DNA of 64,000 nucleotides from Xanthobacteraceae bacterium. GTDB lineage: Bacteria > Pseudomonadota > Alphaproteobacteria > Rhizobiales > Xanthobacteraceae. Made by a program: the position numbers and the translations under genes. Shown piece after piece: positions 8,064 through 15,889 of this stretch; the first letter of the stretch is position 1; the number at the start of each line of letters is the position of its first letter. The stretch is taken from the NCBI GenBank assembly GCA_022844205.1, contig JALHMF010000003.1, positions 1-64,000 on the forward strand, given 5' to 3'. The notes below the pieces were generated by a model. That model had not been told where the DNA came from. It made no database searches and worked only from the letters and a program-made list of their open reading frames with translations.

Positions 8064-8846
8064 ATGACCAGGCCTAGCGAGAACCCGAACGCCACCGACC
8101 CAATGGAAATTCGGCGGGCTGAGATTGCTATTAATCGCGCATGCGAGATTATCCGGCGTGGCTTAGAGATTGCCGAAACTAATGATGCTTACGAGGTCCA
8201 ATTTAAGAGCAATGTAGGGGCAAGCCGCTTGCGTGAGATAGCGGAGACGCTTTGCTCATCTTACAAGACGGAGAGTAGCGCAGAGTTTGACGCGGCCTTC
8301 GGCTCTCTCGAGGGCCTATCGACTGAGGAAGTTAAATATCGCGCTATAAAGACCGACGCGATGATCCGTAAGAATCCTAATAAATTCAAGTTCCAATCTC
8401 TGAGTATAGATGACCTATCTTTTGTGAAGCGTCAGCTTTTAGACTGCGCGGCCCGCATAGAAAAAGCCACGGCGGCAAATCTAAAACGGCGCAAGAGTAA
8501 AAATCAGCACGGCGATTTGACGGGCCGCAACATGGCCTTTGCCGCAGCGATGGTGGACGCTGTAAAACGGGGCTATTGCGAATCCCGCAACGATTCAAAA
8601 ATTCTAGGAGCCGACGAACGGGACGGATGGGAAACAATCACGCCCTACGAAAGTGCTTGCTCAATCGTTCATAAGGCCGCACTTCGCCTTGGCTTTGAGA
8701 TTAGCGAAAGCACGATCCAAGCGGATATTTTGCCCAAGCTACATACAGCCGATTCCGAGCAGGGCATGTGGCAATTATATATCGCGACATTGTTGGGGGA
8801 TGTGCGCGGCCGGAGCCACCATGCTGAGGCATTAGATCGTGCCTAG
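8064..8846 (+). CDS. Hypothetical protein of unknown family
   Basis: 260 residues from ATG 8064. The protein is soluble, charged and mainly helical (MEIRRAEIAINRACEIIRRGLEIAE...). Its middle is Lys-rich and its C-terminal half reads ESACSIVHKAALRLGFEISESTIQADILPKLH, which could be a helix-turn-helix or a protein-interaction module. I recognise no catalytic motif. It stands alone between two gaps, before the integrase block. A replication or accessory role is possible but unsupported. Confidence 0.5.
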   Translation: MTRPSENPNATDPMEIRRAEIAINRACEIIRRGLEIAETNDAYEVQFKSNVGASRLREIAETLCSSYKTESSAEFDAAFGSLEGLSTEEVKYRAIKTDAMIRKNPNKFKFQSLSIDDLSFVKRQLLDCAARIEKATAANLKRRKSKNQHGDLTGRNMAFAAAMVDAVKRGYCESRNDSKILGADERDGWETITPYESACSIVHKAALRLGFEISESTIQADILPKLHTADSEQGMWQLYIATLLGDVRGRSHHAEALDRA

Positions 8847-8867
8847 TGTGTATCGTGCCCATTGCCA

Positions 8868-8978
8868 GGGCGTCTCATAAACGAGACGCCCGGCCCCTCT
8901 GGAGGAGGGAACCGGGCGCGTAGGAACAAGTACAATGAGAAATACCAAACCAGCGTTTCGACGCAAGAGCGTTTTTTT
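8868..8978 (+). ncRNA. Structured non-coding segment with two competing hairpins and a T-tract
   Basis: GGGCGTCTC (8868-8876) pairs perfectly with GAGACGCCC (8883-8891) around a 6-nt loop. A second hairpin uses CCCGG (8889-8893) with CCGGG (8912-8916) and CCCTC (8895-8899) with GAGGG (8905-8909), and shares bases 8889-8891 with the first. Downstream, GCGT-TTCG-ACGC (8953-8964) is followed by seven Ts (8972-8978), terminator-like. Either a small RNA or a leader/attenuator for the winged-helix gene would fit; which one cannot be told from sequence. Confidence 0.4.
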
Positions 8979-9046
8979 AGGTCCGCTCCGGCGTTCAGTT
9001 TATGTGCGAGTACCCCGCAACGTTGCGAACTTGTGGGGGGGTCATC

Positions 9047-9331
9047 ATGCCCGCTGAGGTCATCGAACTAACCGCCAAGATCAACGGACGCAAACGGAAG
9101 TTTCAGGGCCGCGAGGCGTGGACGCTGGACAAGCTGGCGAAGGCTGGCGAGTCGGGCGTTACACCTATTGAGCGGCCCGCGCCGCGATGGAGCCACTACG
9201 TCTATTCCCTTCGGGGCCAGGGCGTCGAAATTGAAACGATCCGCGAAAAGCATAAGGGACCATATCCCGGCACCCATGCACGCTATCGGCTGGCGTCCAA
9301 GGTCGAGGTTCTGGAAAGGCGGTCAGCATGA
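9047..9331 (+). CDS. Winged-helix domain protein
   Basis: 94 residues from ATG 9047, immediately behind a run of seven Gs that serves as ribosome binding site; a longer reading from 9002 has none. AWTLDKLAKAGESGVTPIERPAPRW and YVYSLRGQGVEIETI match small winged-helix proteins found in rhizobial prophages and integrative elements (ALxxLxxAGxxGxTPIxxPxPRWSxYVxxLRxxGxxIET). A transcriptional or excision-control role beside the integrase is likely but not shown. Confidence 0.7.
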   Translation: MPAEVIELTAKINGRKRKFQGREAWTLDKLAKAGESGVTPIERPAPRWSHYVYSLRGQGVEIETIREKHKGPYPGTHARYRLASKVEVLERRSA

Positions 9332-9480
9332 TCTTGCCGCACCATGCCGGACACCCAAACCGCCGGACGAAATCGCACAGCGAATTGCTGGACGGTTACG
9401 AGCTGACCGGCCTTCGCATGAAATCGGACAACGCCCCGGCGACGTTCAAGAGCGTAAAGGGGCCGCGTCATGCGAAGTGA
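9328..9480 (+). CDS. Short hypothetical protein (50 aa) coupled to both neighbours
   Basis: The ATG at 9328 overlaps the previous TGA (ATGA), and the frame stays open to TGA 9478-9480, overlapping the next gene by 11 bp. The product is basic, His/Arg/Lys-rich at the N-terminus (MILPHHAGHPNRRTKSHSEL) and ends VKGPRHAK. No family is recognised. The overlap pattern on both sides is what supports it; it is short, so chance cannot be excluded. Confidence 0.4.
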   Translation: MILPHHAGHPNRRTKSHSELLDGYELTGLRMKSDNAPATFKSVKGPRHAK

Positions 9481-9913
9481 ACAATCGGAAATCTTTGCGC
9501 CGTCTAGCCTTGCTCCGGCGAACATGGCGAAGCGAAACAACGGCGGGGATAAAACCCCGCCGGATACCCTTGGCATCAATCCGCAGCCACCGGAGACGGG
9601 ATTCTTTGTCGATCACACAAAGAGTGGCGGGCCGCTTTTAATGGTCCCGGAATCCGAGCTGCAACGGATCGACGCTCGATCCGCAGACGAACCGAACGAA
9701 GATGAGTCTAGAGAGATTGATTGGCACGGCGACGACGCCGCTATCTGCATCAAAGAGCAGCCCGCGATTGCTGTTTTTTGGAACCGGGCCGGATCAATCA
9801 CAATAGCGCAGGAAGGCGTACACGGCGATTACGATTCTAACGTGGTCGTACAGCCTTCTAACTTGGCAACGCTGCTTCAGGCGTTGAAGCGGCTAGCAGA
9901 CAAGGCGAAATGA
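9470..9913 (+). CDS. Hypothetical protein, integrase operon
   Basis: 147 residues, acidic. A Pro-rich low-complexity stretch occupies about residues 25-50. A compact C-terminal domain (about 85-147) contains AICIKEQPAIAVFWNRAGSITIAQEG and NLATLLQALKRLADKAK, a beta-rich then helical pattern seen in small unknown proteins of phage early regions. Function unknown. Confidence 0.5.
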   Translation: MRSEQSEIFAPSSLAPANMAKRNNGGDKTPPDTLGINPQPPETGFFVDHTKSGGPLLMVPESELQRIDARSADEPNEDESREIDWHGDDAAICIKEQPAIAVFWNRAGSITIAQEGVHGDYDSNVVVQPSNLATLLQALKRLADKAK

Positions 9914-9929
9914 CGGAAAAGGGCAAGCG

Positions 9930-10115
9930 TTGAAAACCAAGGCACCCTTCACAATAGCTACGGCGGTTCGCGGGGCGAAAGCCCTGCGAGCCGTCTATGG
10001 GGACAACGTGGCAATCGAGCTGGACTTGAAAACGGGCGTGGTACGGTGTGTGCCGACTGCTTCGCGGGAAGCTGAATTGGGCGAGGGCAATCCGTGGGAC
10101 GAGGCGGCGCGATGA
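9930..10115 (+). CDS. Small hypothetical protein preceding the integrase
   Basis: 61 residues from TTG 9930, with AAAAGGGCAAG just upstream. It has an ATAVRGAKALRAVYGDNVAIELDLKTG core and ends in DEAAR. Its stop (10113-10115) overlaps the integrase ATG at 10112, so the two are translationally coupled. Integrase-coupled small proteins are sometimes excisionases, but no HTH is obvious here. Function left open. Confidence 0.5.
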   Translation: MKTKAPFTIATAVRGAKALRAVYGDNVAIELDLKTGVVRCVPTASREAELGEGNPWDEAAR

Positions 10116-11137
10116 TCCGGCTAAAGCATGTCCAGCGGTGGACGGATAAAGCTACGGGGAAAACTTACTATTATTTCCGACGTAGCGGGTTGAGACGGAC
10201 GCGACTTGCGGGCCAGCCAGGGTCACAAGAATTCATGGCCGCATATCAAGCCGCGTTGGACGGTTTACCATTGGCTACAGGCGAGAAACGGACGAAGCCC
10301 GGCAGCATCAATGCGGCTGCGGTGGCGTACTACAACAGTGCAGCCTTTCACACGCTCGCATCGTCAACACGGCAAACCTATCGAAATATATTGGAACGGT
10401 TCAGGCGCGACTATGGCGACTTGCCGGTAGCCACGCTGGAAACTTGGCACATTCAGAAATTCGTGAACGACAAAGCAAAGACGCCAGCAGCGGCGAGAAA
10501 CTTTCTCAATGTCCTGCGGTGCGTGTTGGACTCCGCGCAGAGTATCAATCTCTGCAAAGCCAATTCAGCGCGAGCGGTTAGGGGGCCAAAGCGGAAGCGC
10601 GGAGCCGAGGGCTTCAAGCCGTGGACAGAGGAAGCAGTAAATAAATTCAGGGAAACGTATCCATCAGGATCGCGGGCGCGGCTTGCGCTGGTGATGCTCT
10701 TGGACACGGCCCAGCGGCGCAGCGATGTAGTGACGATGGAGCATCGGCATTTATGGGCCGGTGGGCTTCACATCACGCAACAGAAAACCAAAAAGCAATT
10801 AACGATCCCGATTGATGCAGCTTCGGAACTTGCGATTGAGCTAACGGCGGGCGCGGCTGGAAAAGTGTTCTTCCTGGAGACGGCGCTCGGCAAGAAATTC
10901 AGCGCAGCGGGATTCGGGAATTGGTTTCGCGAGATATGCGACAAAGCTGGACTGAGGGGCTACAGCGCCCATGGTTTGCGGAAGCGGGCGCTTATTCGTC
11001 TGGCCGAGGCCGGATGCACTGAGCGCGAGATTATGGCGATCAGCGGCCATGAGAGCGTGAACGAGGTTTCGGTCTATGTCCGAGCCGCCGACCAATCCAA
11101 GCTGGCGATCCGTGCCAAGGCTAAGGTAGGGACGTAA
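10112..11137 (+). CDS. Tyrosine-type site-specific integrase
   Basis: 341 residues from ATG 10112. The N-terminal part is an arm-type and core-binding region (about 1-160). The C-terminal catalytic domain (about 175-330) shows the family residues: Arg in TAQRRSDVV, Lys in QQKTKKQL, His-x-x-Arg in SAHGLRKR, His in ISGHESV and the nucleophilic Tyr in EVSVYVRAAD. It would insert and excise the element by a covalent Tyr-DNA intermediate. It ends 96 bp from the 3' end of tRNA-Ser, the usual attachment site for this class. All key residues are present, so it may be active. Confidence 0.93.
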   Translation: MIRLKHVQRWTDKATGKTYYYFRRSGLRRTRLAGQPGSQEFMAAYQAALDGLPLATGEKRTKPGSINAAAVAYYNSAAFHTLASSTRQTYRNILERFRRDYGDLPVATLETWHIQKFVNDKAKTPAAARNFLNVLRCVLDSAQSINLCKANSARAVRGPKRKRGAEGFKPWTEEAVNKFRETYPSGSRARLALVMLLDTAQRRSDVVTMEHRHLWAGGLHITQQKTKKQLTIPIDAASELAIELTAGAAGKVFFLETALGKKFSAAGFGNWFREICDKAGLRGYSAHGLRKRALIRLAEAGCTEREIMAISGHESVNEVSVYVRAADQSKLAIRAKAKVGT

Positions 11138-11233
11138 TGGGAACAGAAATTGTCAAAGTGTGGGATGGATTTGACAGCGGGAAAAAAGAAACCCGCGAAA
11201 AATCGGCACAAGTATCCAATACAAGGGTAGGGG

Positions 11234-11323
11234 TGGCGGAAGGAGTGGGATTCGAACCCACGAGTGACTTGCGCCACTGGCGGTTTTCAAGACCGCTGCC
11301 TTAAACCACTCGGCCATCCTTCC
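11234..11323 (-). tRNA. tRNA-Ser (anticodon TGA)
   Basis: Read on the minus strand, the gene starts GGAAGGATGGCCGAGTGG and ends CTCCTTCCGCCA, giving a closed 7-bp acceptor stem with encoded CCA at 11236-11234. The long variable arm and the GGTTCGAATCC T-arm are typical of class II tRNA-Ser. The anticodon loop CTTGAAA gives TGA (bases 11289-11287), reading UCA and related serine codons. The integrase of the adjacent element lies on its 3' side, and integration left the tRNA sequence intact. Confidence 0.97.
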
Positions 11324-11453
11324 GCCGCCGTGTTTACAGATGTTCGCGGCGGCTTGCGAGCGGAAGATTGGCCCGAACTGGGCTGTGCAGCCGGGCCGAA
11401 AAGCAAAAGGACGCAGCGGGCCGCGTCCTTTCAGCTGCCGATGCCCAAAGGCT

Positions 11454-11648
11454 TTACTTCAGCTTCTTCACATCGCCCTTTTTCACGCCGGCTTCCGGGA
11501 ACACCCACATCGCGATCACCATCAGCACAGCCGTGATCATGACGAAGTGTCCGAAGTCCGCGCGGACCGGCGACTGGCTCCAGTAGGCGAGCAAGGCCGC
11601 GACGATCACGACAATCACCGAGACGATCGCTTTGACGTCATTCGGCAC
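11454..11648 (-). CDS. Small two-helix membrane protein
   Basis: 64 residues from GTG 11648. Two hydrophobic segments (about 7-24 VKAIVSVIVVIVAALLAYW and 33-50 GHFVMITAVLMVIAMWVF) are followed by a Lys-rich tail, suggesting an inner-membrane protein with cytosolic C-terminus. It starts 11 bp downstream of the hydroxylase gene and is probably cotranscribed with it. Family unknown; a role supporting the membrane hydroxylase is possible from position only. Confidence 0.6.
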   Translation of the reverse strand: MPNDVKAIVSVIVVIVAALLAYWSQSPVRADFGHFVMITAVLMVIAMWVFPEAGVKKGDVKKLK

Positions 11649-11659
11649 GGCGGCCTCCG

Positions 11660-12430
11660 TCAGTCGGCGCCGATGGGCGCTGCGGCAGCCTCGTCCGGAC
11701 GGCGGGGTGTGCCGCGCAGGTTCGTCCGCAGATAGCGCGTATCGTAGCCGTTGAGGAGCGTGCCAATCAGGCTGCGCTTCACGTCGGACGTGCCGAACAG
11801 CCAGTCGGCGATGGGGAAGGTGAGGTTCATGTTGGTTTCCATCATCAGCCGCGCATTGTGGTGCGCGGTGTGATGGCGGCGGAGCGTGTTGACGAACGGC
11901 ATGTTCCGCACGAACCAGTTTTCATCCACATGGCAGCAGAAATGCATGAACTCGTAGATGAGATACATGCCGGTCGTCGTGGACATGAAGAGCCAGCCGA
12001 CATTGGGCGAGAACACGTTGCCGAGGATGAGTGCCGCCGGCAGCGACATCAAAATGAACACCACCAGCGCGTAGGGCGGGAACACCGTCACGCGCCAGTC
12101 CTTGTGGTCGCGGAAGCGCATCTCGTCGTCGGTGAAGAACTGGTGGTGGTTCAGGGTGTGGCGCTCATAGACCGCGCGCAGACCTTTGATGTTGATCGGC
12201 CGGTGCATGATGTATTTGTGCACGGCCCACTCGAACAGGTTGGTGAACAGGAAAGCGATCGGAATGGTCAGCCATTCCTTCCAGGTCACGTTCTGGATGT
12301 GCTGCAGGTAGATGTAGAAGGCGGCGGCACCCATCGCGTAAATGATGACGATGTGGAAGTAGCCGTCATACCAGCCCATGATGCGGGCGCGGTATTCCTT
12401 GCGGAAGGCGATCTGGCGTTCACTGATCAT
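11660..12430 (-). CDS. Fatty acid hydroxylase/sterol desaturase superfamily membrane protein
   Basis: 256 residues with several membrane segments and the His-box pattern of the integral-membrane di-iron oxygenase family: HKYIMH, HTLNHH, HFCCH and HHTAHH. These boxes bind the di-iron centre that hydroxylates or desaturates lipid-like substrates with O2. The true substrate cannot be read from sequence. The gene follows the liv transporter operon on the same strand but has its own upstream region with a TGATATATCA palindrome 59 bp before the start, shared with livK. This suggests co-regulation with the transporter. Confidence 0.82.
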   Translation of the reverse strand: MISERQIAFRKEYRARIMGWYDGYFHIVIIYAMGAAAFYIYLQHIQNVTWKEWLTIPIAFLFTNLFEWAVHKYIMHRPINIKGLRAVYERHTLNHHQFFTDDEMRFRDHKDWRVTVFPPYALVVFILMSLPAALILGNVFSPNVGWLFMSTTTGMYLIYEFMHFCCHVDENWFVRNMPFVNTLRRHHTAHHNARLMMETNMNLTFPIADWLFGTSDVKRSLIGTLLNGYDTRYLRTNLRGTPRRPDEAAAAPIGAD

Positions 12431-12488
12431 GGCCGGTCTCCGAGTCTGTCACCGGTGCGCCGGGCGGAGGCGCTCCGGGGGCTTCTAC

Positions 12489-12498
12489 TGATATATCA
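12489..12498. promoter_or_regulatory. Putative GntR operator upstream of the hydroxylase gene
   Basis: TGATATATCA is a perfect 10-bp palindrome. On the minus strand it continues as TGATATATCAGTA, identical over 13 bases to the site before livK (17216-17228). Its form (TGnnnnnnCA with an AT-rich core) fits FadR/FCD-type GntR operators, and a gene for such a regulator lies at 17601. Binding is inferred. Confidence 0.55.
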
Positions 12499-12531
12499 CA
12501 CATCTATCACCAATGGGTCCGCTTTTCAATA

Positions 12532-13257
12532 TCAGTGTGTGGGAGCGAGGTTCCCGCCTTGAATCACCGCCGCAACGGCCGGGTCTTTCGTGGCTTCCGC
12601 TGGACGGCCCGAGAAGATGATCTCGCCGCGCTCGATGACGTACAGCCGGTCGGAAAAGCTCGGAACATGGTGCACATTCGATTCGGCGATGAACACAGAA
12701 TGCCCCAGCGCCCGGATCGAGGCGATCCCGTCCACGATGGAGGGAACGATGGCCGGGGAAAGCCCCTCGGTCGGCTCATCCAGCAATAATAGTTTGGGGT
12801 TGGAGGCGAGCGCCCGGGCAATCGACACCATCTTGCGTTCGCCGCCGGACAACTCCTGCCCGCCGCGCTTGCGGTAGCGTTCCAGCTTGGGAAATATCTC
12901 ATAGGCGAGGGCAATGCGGTTCTGATCGGCCCGGGTGCCGCCCACTTCGCGCCAGCTTGGCATCGCGATGTTTTCCTCGACCGTCAGTTCGCCGAACACT
13001 TCGCTTTCTTCCGGCGCGAAACCGACGCCGCTGCGCGCAATCTCATAGGGGCGCAGGCCAAGCACGTTCTTGCCGTCGAGTTCGATGGAGCCGGAAACCG
13101 CCTTGCGGAATCCCATCAGGGTGCGGAATGTCGTGGTCTTGCCCGCACCGTTGCGCCCGACGAGACAGACGAGTTCGCCCGCTTTCACCTCGAGCGAAAG
13201 GCCGCGGAGGATGCGGCTGCCCTGAATGTCGACGACGAGGTCCTTGATCCTGAGCAT
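12532..13257 (-). CDS. livF: Branched-chain amino acid/amide ABC transporter ATP-binding protein LivF
   Basis: 241 residues from ATG 13257, which overlaps the livG stop (TGATG). Walker A is GRNGAGKTT, the signature is LSGGERK and Walker B is LLLLDEPTEG. The size and the EGLSPAIV segment are LivF-like. It forms the ATPase pair with LivG on the cytosolic face of the LivHM permease. It is the last gene of the livKHMGF run. Confidence 0.9.
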   Translation of the reverse strand: MLRIKDLVVDIQGSRILRGLSLEVKAGELVCLVGRNGAGKTTTFRTLMGFRKAVSGSIELDGKNVLGLRPYEIARSGVGFAPEESEVFGELTVEENIAMPSWREVGGTRADQNRIALAYEIFPKLERYRKRGGQELSGGERKMVSIARALASNPKLLLLDEPTEGLSPAIVPSIVDGIASIRALGHSVFIAESNVHHVPSFSDRLYVIERGEIIFSGRPAEATKDPAVAAVIQGGNLAPTH

Positions 13258-14018
13258 CACTCGGTCCTCAGTTTGCCCACGACGGTTTCGACCACTTTTG
13301 GATCGGCGAAGAATTCCTTGGGCGGCAGGTCGGCGAGCACCCGGCCTTCCGCGAGCGCCACGATGCGGTCCGAATAGGTCGCGACGAGATCCATGTCGTG
13401 TTCGACCAGGATCATCGCCTTTACGCCCGCTTTTTCTCCCGCCGCGATCAGCGTTTTCATGGTGCGGTGCTTGTCGGCGGTCGAAATGCCGGAAGTCGGC
13501 TCATCCAGCAAAATGACTTGCGGCACGAGCGCGAAGGCGGACGCGACATCGAGAAGTTTCTTCTCGCCTTGCGAGAGAAGCTGGGATGGCGATTCGAGCC
13601 GGTTGCTCAGCCCGAAGATCCCCGCGACCTCGCGGACACGCATCTGCGTCTCTTCGCTGTTCAGGAAACCCGAAAAGAAATTCCAGCGCTTTTTCTGGCG
13701 CGTGATGACCGCGGCGGCGATGGTTTCGGCGACTGTCAGTTTCGGAAAAATATGCACGAGCTGGAAGGCACGCGCGAGCCCGCGTTCGGCGAGATCGACC
13801 GGATCGGCGCCGCGAATGTTGTCGCTCTTGAAGAATACCTCTCCCTCGGTGGGCGTGAGCAGGCCGGTGAGGAGATTCACGAGCGTCGTCTTGCCCGCGC
13901 CGTTCGGCCCCACGATGGCGAGCCGCTCGCCCTCGTGAAGCTTGATGCTCACATTATCAAGCGCGCGGAACGAGCCGTAGGACTTTCCGACGTTTCTGGT
14001 TTCCAGGATGACGTTCAT
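13257..14018 (-). CDS. livG: Branched-chain amino acid/amide ABC transporter ATP-binding protein LivG
   Basis: 253 residues. Walker A is GPNGAGKTT, the signature is LSQGEKK (a common LivG variant) and Walker B is VILLDEPTSG, with the LivG-type insertion around the lid region (AFQLVHIFPKLTVAETI). It overlaps livM and livF, so the permease and ATPase genes are translated as a unit. The substrate need not be leucine; HAAT-family systems carry many amides and acids. Confidence 0.9.
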   Translation of the reverse strand: MNVILETRNVGKSYGSFRALDNVSIKLHEGERLAIVGPNGAGKTTLVNLLTGLLTPTEGEVFFKSDNIRGADPVDLAERGLARAFQLVHIFPKLTVAETIAAAVITRQKKRWNFFSGFLNSEETQMRVREVAGIFGLSNRLESPSQLLSQGEKKLLDVASAFALVPQVILLDEPTSGISTADKHRTMKTLIAAGEKAGVKAMILVEHDMDLVATYSDRIVALAEGRVLADLPPKEFFADPKVVETVVGKLRTE

Positions 14019-14992
14019 GACGCCGCCTGCTTCTGTTCCTTGTTCGCGGCCAGCCGGTCGAACAGTCCAGCGATCCCGGCCGGGAATCCAATGACAAGGA
14101 TCGCCAGTACGGCACCCAGCACGAAGCGCCAGTACTGCGTCAGCGTCTGTAATTGGTCGTGGAGCAGCACATAGGCGAGGGCTCCGATAATCGGACCGAA
14201 GAAGTGATTGAATCCCCCGAGGATCGTCATGAACACGAGCTGGCCGGAATGCGTCCAGTACACAAGTTCAGGATCGGCAAGGCCGATGCGAAGGCCCATG
14301 ATCGCGCCGCCGGCCGCCGCGAAGGCCGCCGAGATTACGAACGCCGCGAGCCGCGCCTGCCGCACCCGCACGCCGAGATATTCGGCCTTGCGCGGATTGT
14401 CGCGCAGCGCCTGCAAGTGCAGCCCGAACGGCGAATTCACGATCCGCCACATCACGAAGCCCGCGATCACCAGCAGTCCGAGGCAATAATAGAAGAACGG
14501 GCCGGTGAGGAATCCGATCTTGTTATATTGCGCGAACTCCAAGCCCAGAATGCTCATGCGCGGCACGCGCATGCCGCTGTCGCCACCCGTTAAAAAGTAG
14601 AACTTGAACAGGAAGGAGTGGAACAGCATGCCGAAGGCCAGCGTCAGCATGCCGAAGAAGATGCCGGTGTAGCGCACGCACAGCCAGCCGATCGGAACGG
14701 CGATCAGCGCCGCGCCGATCATCACGGCGACGAGCGCCACTTCGAAATGCTTGATGCCGAGCACGCCCGCGATCACGGCGGTTCCGTAGGCGCCCATGCC
14801 GATGAACATCGCATGGCCGAACGACAGCAGGCCCGCGTAGCCAAACAGAAGATTGAAGCCGAGCAGCGCCACGCCATAAGCGAAAAACGAGATCAGCAAA
14901 CTGGAGTAAAAGGGCGGCGCCAGCCACGGCACGAGAGCAAGACCCGCGACACCCACGAGGGCGACCAGGATCACGGAAGTTTTGCGGTTCAT
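14015..14992 (-). CDS. livM: Branched-chain amino acid/amide ABC transporter permease LivM
   Basis: 325 residues from ATG 14992, overlapping the livH stop (ATGA). The protein has about eight to ten hydrophobic segments and the LivM motif region GYAGLLSFGHAMFIGMGAYG near residue 55. It pairs with LivH to form the inner-membrane channel. A longer reading from 15028 would run into livH and is not needed. Confidence 0.9.
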   Translation of the reverse strand: MNRKTSVILVALVGVAGLALVPWLAPPFYSSLLISFFAYGVALLGFNLLFGYAGLLSFGHAMFIGMGAYGTAVIAGVLGIKHFEVALVAVMIGAALIAVPIGWLCVRYTGIFFGMLTLAFGMLFHSFLFKFYFLTGGDSGMRVPRMSILGLEFAQYNKIGFLTGPFFYYCLGLLVIAGFVMWRIVNSPFGLHLQALRDNPRKAEYLGVRVRQARLAAFVISAAFAAAGGAIMGLRIGLADPELVYWTHSGQLVFMTILGGFNHFFGPIIGALAYVLLHDQLQTLTQYWRFVLGAVLAILVIGFPAGIAGLFDRLAANKEQKQAAS

Positions 14993-15876
14993 GTCGCTTG
15001 CCTGCCGAACAATCCCGCGGGCCGCCACAACAACACGCCGATCACAATGAGATAGGTCGCGAGCAGTTCGAACTCGGGATAAATCACCAATGAAAATGCG
15101 CGAATGAGGCCGACGACGAGGGCGCCGGCAAGGGCACCCGGCATGGAGCCGAGTCCGCCGATGACGACGACGGCGAACGCTTCGACGACGAGTTCAACCG
15201 CGATGTCGAGCGAGGCGGCGGATGTCGGCACCACAAGCGCACCCGCGATCGTGCCGAGGATGGTGCCGGTCGTGAACACCACTGCGTACACATTGCGCAC
15301 ATTGACGCCGAGCGATTCCGCCATTGCGCGGTTTTCGGCGGTCGCCCGCAGGATGCGACCGTAATTCGTGCGCTGAAGAAAAACGTAAAGGCTGATCGCG
15401 ATCAAAAGTGCCGATGCGATCACCAGCAGGTTGTAGACCGGCACGCTGAAGTCGCCGAGGGTAAGTTTGCCGTACACCAAATAATCGACGCTGATGGTGC
15501 GCGGGTTGGCGCCCCACAAGAAGCGCAGCACATCCTGAAACATCAGGAGGAGGGCGAAGGTGAGAAGAAGTTGGAAGCTCTCGTCGCGGTCATAGACTGT
15601 GCGCAGGAGCCGCTCGATGAGCGGACCGATCACGCCAAGCGCGATCCCGCTCAGCACGAGCACCGGCAGCAGCATCCACGACGGCATGCCGTAGCGCGCG
15701 CCATAGGTCGTGACCGTGATGCCGAAGAAGGCTCCCAGCGCGTAGAACGAGCCGCATGCGAGGTTCAGGATTTTCTGGACGCCGAAGACCAGTTGCAGGC
15801 CTGCGGCGACCAGAAACAGCACGGCGGCGTGAAAAACGCCGCCGAGCAGGATGTTTGCAAACGCTGACGTTGACAC
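14989..15876 (-). CDS. livH: Branched-chain amino acid/amide ABC transporter permease LivH
   Basis: 295 residues from GTG 15876. It is a hydrophobic membrane protein with the LivH hallmarks GLQLVFGVQKILNLACG near the N-terminus and GGLGSMPGALAGALVVG near the C-terminus. It follows livK by 13 bp and overlaps livM. No odd features. Confidence 0.9.
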   Translation of the reverse strand: MSTSAFANILLGGVFHAAVLFLVAAGLQLVFGVQKILNLACGSFYALGAFFGITVTTYGARYGMPSWMLLPVLVLSGIALGVIGPLIERLLRTVYDRDESFQLLLTFALLLMFQDVLRFLWGANPRTISVDYLVYGKLTLGDFSVPVYNLLVIASALLIAISLYVFLQRTNYGRILRATAENRAMAESLGVNVRNVYAVVFTTGTILGTIAGALVVPTSAASLDIAVELVVEAFAVVVIGGLGSMPGALAGALVVGLIRAFSLVIYPEFELLATYLIVIGVLLWRPAGLFGRQAT

Positions 15877-15889
15877 CGGTGCCAGCCGA

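Larger units (their letters stand above)
1044..11233. mobile_element. Integrative element with phage virion-like genes at tRNA-Ser (left end not seen)
   Basis: A run of overlapping genes using many TTG/GTG starts extends from the regulator pair at 1044/1601 to the integrase at 10112, next to the 3' end of an intact tRNA gene. The content is phage-derived (scaffold-like and internal proteins, integrase, winged helix), but no terminase, portal, capsid, lysis or replication gene was found. No second copy of the tRNA 3' sequence was found in the window, so the left attachment site must lie upstream or be lost. The 1044 boundary is provisional. Confidence 0.65.

Noticed and set aside
7885-8067. 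60-codon plus-strand frame in the gap after the large virion gene
   Set aside because: No ribosome binding site, low-complexity Cys/His/Arg composition and no coupling to neighbours.
11858-12562. Long plus-strand frame opposite the hydroxylase
   Set aside because: His/Asp/Val-rich antisense translation of a gene with complete di-iron His boxes.
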